Numbered from the stretch's first letter, positions 1-7,287 are shown. The stretch is 9,694 nucleotides of DNA from Oscillospiraceae bacterium (GCA_019417045.1 DXWE01000051.1:1-9694), one strand, 5' to 3'. The notes: a model not told the origin generated them from the letters alone. Numbers and translations: made by a program.

Positions 1-98
1 GGCGGGTCCTGTGCGACGGTGCGCCGTGAACCATGTCAGGCGGGGAACCGAGCAGCATTAAGCGGTTGCGTCCGTGCGCCGCAGGAAACCTGTCCGCT
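1..98 (+). ncRNA. ffs: Bacterial signal recognition particle RNA (4.5S / small SRP RNA)
   Basis: This is the RNA scaffold of the signal recognition particle, which binds Ffh and targets nascent membrane and secreted proteins to the translocon. The conserved domain IV hairpin is visible: GTCAGG at 35-40, a GGAA tetraloop at about 44-47 and AGCAGC at 51-56. Flanking arms pair as expected: CCTG at 8-11 with CAGG at 82-85, ACGG at 12-19 region with CCGT at 72-75, and AACC near 28 with GGTT near 63. GCGGGT at 2-7 can close the base with GTCCGC at 92-97. The ends are estimated from this pairing, and the 5' end could lie before the window if this is a longer form. Its position just upstream of dnaX is a common Firmicutes arrangement. 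Confidence 0.88.
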
Positions 99-152
99 CG
101 TATGCCCGAGAACCCGTGGCGTTTTCTGCTTGTTGTGCCGGGAGGTGTGTCC

Positions 153-1722
153 ATGTATCAGGTGCTCTATCGCAAATGGCGGCCGCAGACGTTTTCCGAC
201 GTCTATGGCCAGCCGCAGATCGTCAAGGCGCTTCAGAACGAGATCCGCAGCGGACGGCTGGCCCACGCGTACCTGTTTGTGGGGTCGCGCGGCACCGGCA
301 AGACCTCCTGCGCCAAGATCCTCGCCAAAGCGGCCAACTGCCTACACCCCCTCTGTCGCGAAATACCGCGTCTACATCATCGACGAGGTACACATGCTCT
401 CTCCGGGCGCGTTCAACGCGTTGCTCAAGACGCTGGAGGAGCCGCCTCCCCATGTGATTTTCATTCTCGCCACCACCGAGGTGCACAAGCTGCCCGCCAC
501 CATCCTGTCCCGCTGCCAGAGGTTTGATTTTTCCCGCATCCCGGCGGAGGACATCGCGGCCCGGCTCCACTATGTGGCCGACCACGAGGATTTCACCCTG
601 TCGGACGAGGCGGCGCTGCTGCTCGCGCGGCTGGCGGACGGCGGCATGCGGGATGCGCTCTCGCTGCTCGACCAGTGCGTTTCGCGAGACCGGGATGTCA
701 CGATCGACACGGTCGCCGCGGCGACCGGTATGGCCGGGCGGGACGAGCTGTTTGAGCTTGCCGCCGCGATCCGCACGGACGATGGCGGGGCGGCACTGTC
801 CCTGATCGACCGGCTGCACAGTGCGTCGAAGGATATGGAGCGGCTGTGCGTGGAGTGCATTGACTTTTTCCGGCAGCTGATGATCTGCAGGACTGTCCGC
901 GATCCGGCGGCGCTGGTCGTCGTGCCGCCGGCGGAGCTCGAGCGGCTGCGGCAGGAGGCGACGCAGTTCTCCCTGCCCGCGATCCTGCACTGTCTGGATG
1001 TGCTGCAGCGCACGCTCGAGCGGCTGAAGGGCGGCGCTTCCCGGCGGATCGAGATGGAGATGGCGGTGCTGCGGCTGTGCACGCCGCAGCTGGACTCCGA
1101 TATATCCGCTCTCACCCGGCGGGTGCAGGCGCTCGAGGACGCGGTGCGCACGGGGTTGCCGGTGCAGCCGGCCCCCGTCCAGGCGGCACCCGCTGTCTCG
1201 ATGAATACGCCGGCCCCGGCTTCCGTCCCCGAGGCGGATGGTGCCGCCGCACCCGCTGTGGATCTTGCTCCTCCGCCCGCCGCAATGGATCCCCCGCCGG
1301 CCGCGGCGGGATCTCCCGCTTTTGCAGATGCCGGTCCGCGGGCGCCTTCTCCGCTTCCTTCGGCGCCCGCCGATCCGGCCGCGTCGGAGGAACAGCCGTT
1401 TTTGCAGTGGGGCGAGGTGTTGCGCGTGCTCGCCGCCTCCTCCCCCGCGCTGTGCGGGGTGCTCGGCGGGTCGACAGCGGTCATCCGCGGCGGCCACGTA
1501 CTGATTTCCACCGACAACGAGATGTTCAAGACCCTGGTGTCCAAAGACGGCAACCGTCGCTCTCTTGTGGCGGCCGTCCGCTCGGTCACCGGGCGGGACT
1601 TCCGGATCGGGCTGAAAAAATCCCCCGCACCCTCCCCGCCGGCCGCACAGCCGGACGATGCGCTGTCCGCCTTTTTGCGGCACAGCCGGGAGCTCGGAGC
1701 GGATATACACATTCAGGAGTAG
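153..1722 (+). pseudogene. dnaX: DNA polymerase III subunit gamma/tau (dnaX), interrupted by an internal deletion with frameshift
   Basis: DnaX is the AAA+ clamp-loader ATPase that loads the beta sliding clamp and links it to the polymerase. The start at 153 follows GGGAGGTG at 140-147, and the first codons give the typical MYQVLYRKWRPQTF N-terminus. Walker A (GSRGTGKTS) is at residues 44-52. At N62-C63 the homology stops in this frame and resumes in the next frame at 343 with YTPSVAKYRVYIIDEVHML, which contains the Walker B/DEVH box at 382-393. Sensor 1 (LATTE, about 466-480), the SRCQRFDF motif (508-531) and GGMRDALSLLDQ (about 640-675) follow. Next come the collar domain, a Pro/Ala-rich linker (about 1160-1400) and a tau-type C-terminal domain ending at 1722. 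Compared with B. subtilis DnaX, about 48 residues are missing, including the last three zinc-module cysteines and the IDAASN segment. Except for this lesion the gene looks intact. Long open frames that start inside the SRP RNA (such as one opening at 19) are not plausible N-termini. Confidence 0.88.
336..354 (+). other. Deletion/frameshift junction inside dnaX
   Basis: Upstream of 341 the DnaX frame has codon starts at positions divisible by 3 (last clear residues A-N-C). Downstream of 343 the frame is shifted by one. The bases CCTACACCCC at 341-350 make sense in both frames. Read upstream they give C-L-H-P, as in the NC-x-HP zinc-module entry of many DnaX proteins. Read downstream they give Y-T-P-S, as in the segment before the Walker B strand. 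This is what a deletion between two short similar sequences would leave. The missing length must be 2 modulo 3 (for example 140, 143 or 146 bases). Confidence 0.75.
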
Positions 1723-1733
1723 GAGGCGCTACA

Positions 1734-2081
1734 ATGAAAGCGAGATTACCACAGGGAATGGGCGGCGGCCCGGGCAACATGCAGAGCATGATGAAGCAGG
1801 CCCAGAAGATGCAGGAGAACATGGCCGCGCTGCAGGAGGATCTGAACGCGCGCGAATATGAGGCGACGGCGGGAGGCGGCGCGGTCACGGCGGTGGTGGA
1901 CGGCACCCACATGGTCAAATCCCTGTCCATCCAGCCGGATGTGGTCGACCCGGAGGACATCGAGATGCTCTCCGACCTCGTCATCGCAGCGGTGAACGAA
2001 GCCATCCGCAAGGCGGTGGACACCTCCGAGCAGGAGATGGGCAAGCTGACCGGTGGGATGAATCTGCCGGGGCTGTTCTAA
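1734..2081 (+). CDS. ybaB: YbaB/EbfC family nucleoid-associated protein
   Basis: This is a 115-residue small DNA-binding protein of the YbaB/EbfC family, a dimeric nucleoid-associated protein usually encoded between dnaX and recR. AGGAGG at 1721-1726 overlaps the dnaX stop and lies 7 bases before the ATG. Residues 12-45 form a Met/Gln-rich amphipathic helix (NMQSMMKQAQKMQENM...). They are followed by the family beta segment (ATAGGGAVTAVVDG) and the helix DLVIAAVNEAIRKAV, then a Gly/Met tail ending in LPGLF. Length and order match the family. The precise cellular role is not settled; proposed links are nucleoid organisation and RecR-associated repair. Probably cotranscribed with dnaX and recR. 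Confidence 0.95.
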   Translation: MKARLPQGMGGGPGNMQSMMKQAQKMQENMAALQEDLNAREYEATAGGGAVTAVVDGTHMVKSLSIQPDVVDPEDIEMLSDLVIAAVNEAIRKAVDTSEQEMGKLTGGMNLPGLF

Positions 2082-2097
2082 AACGGGGGGATTCGCC

Positions 2098-2697
2098 ATG
2101 TCGTATATCGTCCCGCCGCTCGCCCGGCTGACCGAGCAGCTTGAGCACCTGCCCGGCATCGGACACAAGTCCGCGCAGCGGCTCGCGTTTTACCTGCTCG
2201 GGATCTCGGATGCCGCGGCGAAGGAATTTGTGGACGCCGTGCAGGACGCACGGGAGAAAATCCACGAGTGTGCGGTGTGCTGTAACCTGACCGATCGGGA
2301 GGAGTGCCCTGTGTGCGCGGACGAGACCCGCGACCGCACCACCATCTGCGTGGTCGAGGATCCGCGGGACGTGATGGCGCTCGAGCGCACGCGGGAATAC
2401 CACGGGCTTTACCATGTGCTGCACGGCACCATCTCCCCGATGGACGGGGTGGGACCGGAACAGATCCGCATCAAGGAGTTGCTCCACCGGGTGGCCGACC
2501 AGCCGGTGGAGGAGGTCATCATGGCCACCAACCCGACGGTGGAGGGCGAGGCCACCGCGATGTATATCAGCAAGCTGCTCGCCCCGTTCGGGATCAGGGT
2601 CACCCGGCTCGCCTACGGTATCCCGGTGGGCGGCGATCTCGAATATGCGGACGAGGTCACCCTGCGCCACTCGCTGGAGGGGCGCAATCCGTTATAA
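2098..2697 (+). CDS. recR: Recombination mediator RecR
   Basis: RecR acts with RecO and RecF to load RecA on SSB-coated single-stranded gaps. The 199-residue length is typical. An N-terminal helix-hairpin-helix is seen at residues 18-34 (LPGIGHKSAQRLAFYLL). A four-cysteine zinc finger follows with C58, C61, C70 and C73. A Toprim domain starts near residue 81 (TICVVEDPRDVMALERT, acidic E87/D88) and includes the NPTVEGEATA segment. The C-terminal part has AYGIPVGGDLEYAD. A G-rich ribosome binding site at 2085-2090 sits 7 bases before the ATG, 16 bases after ybaB. Confidence 0.97.
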   Translation: MSYIVPPLARLTEQLEHLPGIGHKSAQRLAFYLLGISDAAAKEFVDAVQDAREKIHECAVCCNLTDREECPVCADETRDRTTICVVEDPRDVMALERTREYHGLYHVLHGTISPMDGVGPEQIRIKELLHRVADQPVEEVIMATNPTVEGEATAMYISKLLAPFGIRVTRLAYGIPVGGDLEYADEVTLRHSLEGRNPL

Positions 2698-2718
2698 CCC
2701 GGGAGAGGAGGGAGTTCC

Positions 2719-3183
2719 ATGCCGGGCGCGAGCCTGAAGACGATTGCCAACAACAAAAAAGCGTTCCATGACTATTTCGTGGAGGAGAGCCTGGAGGCCG
2801 GGATCGAGCTGTTCGGCACGGAGGTGAAATCCCTCCGGCAAGGGGCGTGCAACCTCAAGGACGCCTGGTGCTCGATCGTGGACGGCGAGCTGTTTGTCAA
2901 CGGCATGCACATCAGCCCCTATGACCACGGCAACATTTTCAACCGCGATCCGCTGCGGGTGCGCCGGCTGCTGCTGCACAAGCGGGAGATCCACCGCCTG
3001 TTCGGACTGACCAAGCAGCAGGGGTTCACCCTGATTCCGCTGTCTGTCTACTTCAAGGATTCGCTCGTGAAGGTGCAGGTCGGGCTGTGCAAGGGCAAAA
3101 AGCTCTATGACAAGCGCGAGGACGCCGCCCGCCGCGACATGAAGCGGGAGGCGGAGCGCGCGCTCAAGGAACGGAACAGTTAA
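2719..3183 (+). CDS. smpB: SsrA-binding protein SmpB
   Basis: SmpB binds tmRNA and delivers it to stalled ribosomes for trans-translation. The protein has 154 residues, the normal length. Family hallmarks are NNKKAFHDYFVEE near the N-terminus, the GIELFGTEVKSLRQG segment, HISPYDHGN, and the RRLLLHKREIHRL helix. A basic C-terminal tail (KKLYDKREDAARRDMKREAERALKER) is the part that enters the ribosomal mRNA channel. GAGGAGGGAG at about 2705-2714 provides the ribosome binding site. The gene lies 21 bases after recR and 14 before purB, so it is probably in the same transcript. No tmRNA gene is seen in this window. Confidence 0.97.
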   Translation: MPGASLKTIANNKKAFHDYFVEESLEAGIELFGTEVKSLRQGACNLKDAWCSIVDGELFVNGMHISPYDHGNIFNRDPLRVRRLLLHKREIHRLFGLTKQQGFTLIPLSVYFKDSLVKVQVGLCKGKKLYDKREDAARRDMKREAERALKERNS

Positions 3184-3197
3184 AGGGGGATATCACC

Positions 3198-4628
3198 ATG
3201 CACGACAGGTACATCAGCCCGTTTTCCACGCGGTACGCGTCGGACGAGATGCAGTACCTCTTTTCGGAGGACAACAAATTCAAAACCTGGCGGCGGCTGT
3301 GGATCGCGCTGGCCGAGGCGGAGCAGGCGCAGGGCCTGCCCATCACGGACGAGCAGATCGCGCAGCTCAAATCCCATGCGGACGACATCAACTACGACGT
3401 CGCGGTGGCGCGGGAAAAAGAGGTGCGCCATGACGTGATGAGCCACGTCTATGCCTACGGCGTGCAATGCCCGGACGCGAAGCCGATCATCCATCTTGGC
3501 GCGACCTCCTGCTATGTCGGGGACAACACCGACGTCATTATCATGCGGCAGGCGCTGCTGCTCGTGCGGAAAAAGGTGCTCGGCGTGTTGTCGCTGCTGG
3601 CAAAATTTGCGGATACCTATAAGGATATGCCGGCGCTCGCCTACACCCATTTGCAGCCCGCGCAGCTCACCACGGTGGGCAAGCGCGCGACGCTGTGGAT
3701 GAACGACCTCGTGATGGATCTGCACGAGCTCGACCACCGGATCGGGTCGCTTGCGCTGCTCGGATCCAAGGGCACCACCGGCACACAGGCGAGCTTTATG
3801 GAGCTGTTCGACGGGGACGAGGAGAAGATCCTCCAAGTGGAGCAGTCGATTGCCAAGGCCATGGGGTTTGACCGGGTGGTGCCGGTGTCGGGCCAGACCT
3901 ATTCCCGCAAGATGGATTACCAGGTGGTGTCGGTGCTGTCCGGCATCGCGCAGAGCGCGAGCAAGTTCTCCTATGACATGCGGCTGCTGCAGAACTTCAA
4001 GGAGATGGAGGAGCCGTTTGAGGCGCACCAGATCGGCTCGTCCGCCATGCCCTATAAGCGCAACCCCATGCGCAGCGAGCGGATCACCGCGCTGTCGCGT
4101 TATGTGATGGCGGACGCGCTCAACCCGGCGCTGACCGCCGGCACCCAGTGGTTTGAGCGCACGCTCGACGACTCGGCCAACAAGCGGATTGCGGTGGCGG
4201 AGGCCTTCCTCGCGGTGGACGCGATTTTGAACATCCTGCTCAACGTGTGCGATGGGCTGGTGGTGTATCCGAAGGTGGTGCGCGCCCGGGTGATGAACGA
4301 GCTGCCGTTTATGGCGACCGAGAACATCATGATGAGCGCGGTGAAAAAGGGCGGCGACCGCCAGCAGCTGCACGAGCGGCTGCGGGTGCACTCCCTGGCG
4401 GCGGCGAAGGTTGTCAAGGAGGACGGGCTGCCAAACGACCTGATCGACCGGATCTGTGCCGACCCGGCGTTCGGGCTGGAGAAGAGCGAGGTGGAATCCC
4501 TGCTCGACCCGCAGAACTTCGTCGGCCGCGCGCCGGCACAGGTCACCGCGTTCCTGAAAGACGTGGTGGAGCCGATCCTGCGGGACAACGCCGGCGAGAT
4601 CGGCGGCGCGGTGGAGCTGAAATGCTGA
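3198..4628 (+). CDS. purB: Adenylosuccinate lyase (long, animal-type subfamily)
   Basis: PurB catalyses two fumarate-releasing steps of purine synthesis: SAICAR to AICAR, and adenylosuccinate to AMP. The 476-residue protein carries the fumarase/aspartase superfamily signature SSAMPYKRNPMRSER around residues 280-297. It also has the HLGATSCYVGDNTD segment (His near 98), THLQPAQLTTVGKR (His near 151) and KGTTGTQASF near 193-205. The length and several blocks (KEMEEPFE, QWFERTLDDSAN, ELPFMATENI) resemble the human-type enzyme more than the shorter 430-residue Bacillus type. This comparison is from memory. GGGGGA at 3185-3190 is the ribosome binding site. It is the last gene before a strong terminator, so it probably ends the dnaX-purB transcript. 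Confidence 0.96.
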   Translation: MHDRYISPFSTRYASDEMQYLFSEDNKFKTWRRLWIALAEAEQAQGLPITDEQIAQLKSHADDINYDVAVAREKEVRHDVMSHVYAYGVQCPDAKPIIHLGATSCYVGDNTDVIIMRQALLLVRKKVLGVLSLLAKFADTYKDMPALAYTHLQPAQLTTVGKRATLWMNDLVMDLHELDHRIGSLALLGSKGTTGTQASFMELFDGDEEKILQVEQSIAKAMGFDRVVPVSGQTYSRKMDYQVVSVLSGIAQSASKFSYDMRLLQNFKEMEEPFEAHQIGSSAMPYKRNPMRSERITALSRYVMADALNPALTAGTQWFERTLDDSANKRIAVAEAFLAVDAILNILLNVCDGLVVYPKVVRARVMNELPFMATENIMMSAVKKGGDRQQLHERLRVHSLAAAKVVKEDGLPNDLIDRICADPAFGLEKSEVESLLDPQNFVGRAPAQVTAFLKDVVEPILRDNAGEIGGAVELKC

Positions 4629-4643
4629 TCTACTGCTATATAC

Positions 4644-4678
4644 AAAGAGGGCGTGGCCGTGGCCACGCCCTCTTTTTT
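4644..4678 (+). terminator. Intrinsic terminator after purB
   Basis: A perfect 15-bp stem (4644-4658 with 4661-4675) leads into a run of six T at 4673-4678, some of which pair in the stem base. It begins 15 bases after the purB stop, in the 56-base gap between convergent genes. On the minus strand the stem is followed only by TTTGTATAT, so it may work weakly for the opposing ROK gene as well. Confidence 0.93.
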
Positions 4679-4684
4679 ATCCCT

Positions 4685-6070
4685 TTACCGCAGTGCCGGC
4701 AGGCTCGCCGCCGCAACCGACTGTCCCACCCGGCGGACCTTCTCATCCGGCAGGTGCAGCTCCATGCCCGGCACCTCGGGATATTCCTCCCGCAGCACCC
4801 GTCGGGCCTCCTCGACCACCAGCTCGCCACCCTCTCCGGACATCACCCGACCGAGCAGCAGCACATGCCGGATCCGGTAAAACGCCGCATAGTAGGCGAG
4901 TGTGTGCCCGAGATAGACGCCGATCGAGCGGTAGATATCCCGCACGCTTTCGCGGCCGCGTTCCATCTCGGTCTGCACAATCTTCAGCTTTTCCGCCGGG
5001 GTCAACTCGTCGTCGAGCGGCACGCCCGCCTTGGGCGCAAGCTTGATCACGCTGTCCTGGGAGAAATACTTGACCCCACAGCCGACGTCCCCCGACCACT
5101 CATCGCAGAGCGCCCCCGGCTGCAGGTCGACCGGCGCAAACGCGAGCTCGTTGAGCCAGCCGGTGATGTTGCCGTCCGCATCCACATAACCGGCGGCCTC
5201 GGAGGTGCCCATCGCGATGCCGAGCACCTCGTTTTGCTCGAGGCTCATCGCCCCGGCCAGCGCGGTCACATCCCCGTCGTTCGCAACCTCCACCGGCACG
5301 TCGCCGATCTCCTTGGCCGCGCGCAGATAGATGTTCTTCACCTTGGCATTGAATTCATCCCGCGGGATTTTGTTGAACAGGGAGACCACCTTGGCCTGGT
5401 TGTCGATGTACACCCCGGCGGAGGAGACGCCGATCGCGTCCACCCGCGGCATTTTTGCCGCGGCCGACCGGAACGCCTCCACGATCCCGTTGAAATGGTA
5501 CTCCGAATCGCTGTGCTCCTTCGGGTGCCACACGACCTCCTCCGAATAGACCGGCACCCCGTCCACCACGGCGGACACCTTCCGGTCGCTGCCACCCGCG
5601 TCGAACCCGATCCCGCACCCGTCCAGGTGCCGCCCCACCGACTTCGCGGCGGTCTTCTCCTGCGGCATGTCCGCAAGCGGCGCGGTCGTCACTTCAAACG
5701 GGCGCTCGTACACCGTCGACATGAAGTCCACGTCAAACTCCCGCCTGCCGCCGATCCGATAGGTGTCGGCGATGAAAGCGCCGACCGCCTCGTCGCCGCA
5801 GATGGTGATCTTGTACCCGCCGTATGCCCACAGCAGCATTTTGACCGTCCGCTCGACATAGGCCCAATCCGCTTCACGCCGCCCGGGCGTGCCGTGGATT
5901 TTCACACGGCGGGCCGCGATATAGCCCTGGTTGCGCTCCACCGCGATGCCAATCTCCTTCCCATTTCGTGCGGAAGCCTCAAATGCGCGTACAAACGCCG
6001 CCATCGGCACAAACGTGGGATCCAGCGGGGGGCGGTGCTGCACCGTCACCTCGATACCGTACATCTGCAT
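4685..6070 (-). CDS. ROK-fold (sugar kinase/regulator superfamily) protein with long N-terminal extension
   Basis: The 461-residue protein belongs by motif to the ASKHA/ROK superfamily (sugar kinases and related regulators). The phosphate-1 motif GFDAGGSDRK is at residues 155-164. An acidic ANDGDVTALAGA block follows, then a phosphate-2-like GTSEAAGY at about 286-293 and an adenosine-motif-like LLLGRVMSGEGG near residue 405. The usual ROK zinc cluster (CxCGxxGCxE) is not seen; CDEWSGDVGCG near 322 stands in that area. Residues 1-150 precede the recognisable domain and show no helix-turn-helix that I can see, which argues against a NagC/XylR-type repressor. The ATG at 6068-6070 is chosen because AGGAGGA (complement 6079-6085) lies 8 bases upstream; the next ATG, two codons in, is less well spaced. 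Substrate unknown, and no sugar genes are adjacent. The start lies downstream of a clear promoter. Confidence 0.8.
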   Translation of the reverse strand: MQMYGIEVTVQHRPPLDPTFVPMAAFVRAFEASARNGKEIGIAVERNQGYIAARRVKIHGTPGRREADWAYVERTVKMLLWAYGGYKITICGDEAVGAFIADTYRIGGRREFDVDFMSTVYERPFEVTTAPLADMPQEKTAAKSVGRHLDGCGIGFDAGGSDRKVSAVVDGVPVYSEEVVWHPKEHSDSEYHFNGIVEAFRSAAAKMPRVDAIGVSSAGVYIDNQAKVVSLFNKIPRDEFNAKVKNIYLRAAKEIGDVPVEVANDGDVTALAGAMSLEQNEVLGIAMGTSEAAGYVDADGNITGWLNELAFAPVDLQPGALCDEWSGDVGCGVKYFSQDSVIKLAPKAGVPLDDELTPAEKLKIVQTEMERGRESVRDIYRSIGVYLGHTLAYYAAFYRIRHVLLLGRVMSGEGGELVVEEARRVLREEYPEVPGMELHLPDEKVRRVGQSVAAASLPALR

Positions 6071-6097
6071 AGCCTTCGTCCTCCTGTCGTTTTCCCC

Positions 6098-6126
6098 AGT
6101 ATACCAAAAAACACGCCGATACGCAA
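6098..6126 (-). promoter_or_regulatory. Sigma-A-type promoter of the ROK gene
   Basis: On the minus strand TTGCGT (complement 6121-6126) is separated by 17 bases from TATACT (complement 6098-6103). The -10 is preceded by TTTTTTGG. Transcription would start near 6090, about 20 bases before the ATG. The arrangement matches the promoter at 9438-9466 in both hexamers and spacing. Confidence 0.8.
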
Positions 6127-6256
6127 TCGTTTTCCGTCGATCGTCCCCCTCTCTCTTTTTCGGATATATTCCGGCCACCCACCGCATATAGTGTACAAAG
6201 AGGCGGGGCATTGTCCCGGCCAGTCGTACAAAACACGAGAAAGGCACGGATGAAAG

Positions 6257-7186
6257 ATGGAGAGACGTTTTAACCCGGAGGGGGTCCTGCTCGACACCCC
6301 GCAAAACCGGGCGGCCATCCGCACATCGGAAGGACTGGCGGAGGCCGCACTGTCCGGCCAGATCCTGGAGGGCCGGGCCACCCTGTGCGACGGTGACCAC
6401 AATCTGCATGTCGACCTGCCCTGCATGGAGGGCCTGATCCCGCACGAAGAGGGGGCACTCGGGATCGCGGAGGGCACCACGCGCGACATCGCGCTGATCT
6501 CGCGCGTGAGCAAACCGGTCAGCTTTATCGTACAGGGGTTTGAGGACCTTCCGGACGGTCGGCGGCGTGCGCTGCTCTCCCGGCGGGAGGCGCAGTCCCG
6601 CTGCCGGGCGGAATACATAGACACCCTGCGGCGGGGGGACATCCTGCGAGCGCGCGTCACGCGTCTGGAGTCCTTTGGGGCGTTCTGCGACATCGGGTGC
6701 GGGCTGCCGGCACTGCTGCCCATCGCGAGCCTCTCGGTCAGCCGGATCTCTCACCCGGCCGACCGGCTCACGGTTGGCCAGGATATCCTGTGTGTCGTGT
6801 CCTCGCTCGAAGGCGGGCGGGTGTGCCTGTCCCAGCGGGAGCTGCTGGGCACCTGGGAGCAGAACGTCGCCCTGTTCTCCCAGGGCGAAACGGTGGCGGG
6901 AATCGTGCGCTCGGTCGAGACCTACGGCATTTTTGTGGAACTCACCCCCAACCTGGCGGGGCTTGCGGAACCGCACGAGGGCGTGCAGGTGGGACAGCAC
7001 GCGGGCGTGTATATCAAGAGCATCCTGCCGGACAAACTGAAGCTGAAACTCATTCTCATCGATTCCCAGTTTGACCCGGGGCCTCCTCCCCCGCTGCGCT
7101 ATTTCGTGACGGAGGGGCATCTGTCCCGCTGGGACTATACGCCCACGGGCTGCGGCAAGCAGATCTGCTCGGTCTTTGACCCGTAA
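6257..7186 (+). CDS. S1-domain RNA-binding protein (short ribosomal protein S1-like)
   Basis: The 309-residue protein has two clear S1 (OB-fold) repeats and one degenerate one. Residues 33-108 form the degenerate first unit. Residues 124-195 have GDILRARVTRLESFGAFCDIG followed by LSVSRISHPADRLTVGQDI. Residues 208-278 have GETVAGIVRSVETYGIFVEL. Such proteins bind single-stranded RNA and are often annotated as 30S protein S1; a role in translation or RNA turnover is inferred. It is shorter than canonical S1 (4-6 repeats) and has a Pro-rich stretch near 285 before a C-terminal tail of unknown role. The ATG at 6257 has only a weak AAAGG 11 bases upstream, so translation may be modest or coupled to the out-of-frame ATG at 6250. 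The gene is divergent from the ROK gene. No convincing -35/-10 pair was found upstream, though TATATT at 6165 and TATAGT at 6187 are candidate -10 boxes. Confidence 0.85.
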   Translation: MERRFNPEGVLLDTPQNRAAIRTSEGLAEAALSGQILEGRATLCDGDHNLHVDLPCMEGLIPHEEGALGIAEGTTRDIALISRVSKPVSFIVQGFEDLPDGRRRALLSRREAQSRCRAEYIDTLRRGDILRARVTRLESFGAFCDIGCGLPALLPIASLSVSRISHPADRLTVGQDILCVVSSLEGGRVCLSQRELLGTWEQNVALFSQGETVAGIVRSVETYGIFVELTPNLAGLAEPHEGVQVGQHAGVYIKSILPDKLKLKLILIDSQFDPGPPPPLRYFVTEGHLSRWDYTPTGCGKQICSVFDP

Positions 7187-7193
7187 AAACCGC

Positions 7194-7222
7194 TTTACAC
7201 CGTTTTTAAAACATGGTACACT
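7194..7222 (+). promoter_or_regulatory. Promoter of the CPBP protease-tadA unit
   Basis: TTTACA (7194-7199), a 17-base spacer and TACACT (7217-7222) form a good sigma-A promoter starting 8 bases after the S1 gene stop. The predicted start site near 7229 falls inside the left arm of the inverted repeat 7223-7253. Confidence 0.75.
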
Positions 7223-7264
7223 ATACTCATGGCGACTCTTTCGCCATGAGTATCGTTATTTTTT
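7223..7264 (+). terminator. Perfect 13-bp inverted repeat with T-rich tail; terminator of the S1 gene and/or operator or 5' hairpin
   Basis: ATACTCATGGCGA (7223-7235) and its exact complement (7241-7253) are separated by CTCTT and followed by CGTTATTTTTT. Read from the S1 gene this is a plausible intrinsic terminator 36 bases past the stop. Because the repeat overlaps the start site of the promoter at 7194-7222, it could instead be a dyad operator, or give a short 5' hairpin on the protease mRNA. The sequence does not decide between these. Confidence 0.55.
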
Positions 7265-7287
7265 GAGGAAACGGAGAGAGTCTCTGT

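Noticed and set aside
19..341. Open frame starting at 19 that runs into the dnaX C-terminal part, giving a nominal 567-residue protein
   Set aside because: Its first 100 or so residues come from the SRP RNA and from the wrong frame of the DnaX N-terminus. It has no ribosome binding site and no homology before YTPS.
1160..1400. Pro/Ala-rich repeat-like tract in dnaX as a possible insertion or repeat element
   Set aside because: It has no exact repeated unit. Such linkers are normal between the collar and tau-specific C-terminal domains of DnaX.
1608..1630. A6 run followed by C5 near the dnaX 3' end as a programmed frameshift site
   Set aside because: It is not an E. coli-like slippery heptamer at the gamma/tau boundary. 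It lies inside the conserved C-terminal domain, with no evident stop or structure making a shorter product sensible.
223..1710. Long minus-strand frames opposite dnaX
   Set aside because: They are Arg/Gly-rich low-complexity translations typical of antisense frames in high-GC DNA, with no start signals.
3184..3197. A search for a tmRNA (ssrA) next to smpB
   Set aside because: Only 14 bases separate smpB from purB, and no tRNA-like acceptor or tag frame is visible elsewhere in the window.
4247..6253. Long plus-strand frame (668 codons) opposite the ROK gene
   Set aside because: It is a GC-rich shadow frame, rich in His, Arg and Pro, with no motifs, and it begins inside purB.
4685..7120. 811-residue minus-strand open frame extending across the S1 gene
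   Set aside because: Residues upstream of the ATG at 6070 are the reverse complement of the S1 gene and its leader. The promoter and ribosome binding site place the start at 6070.
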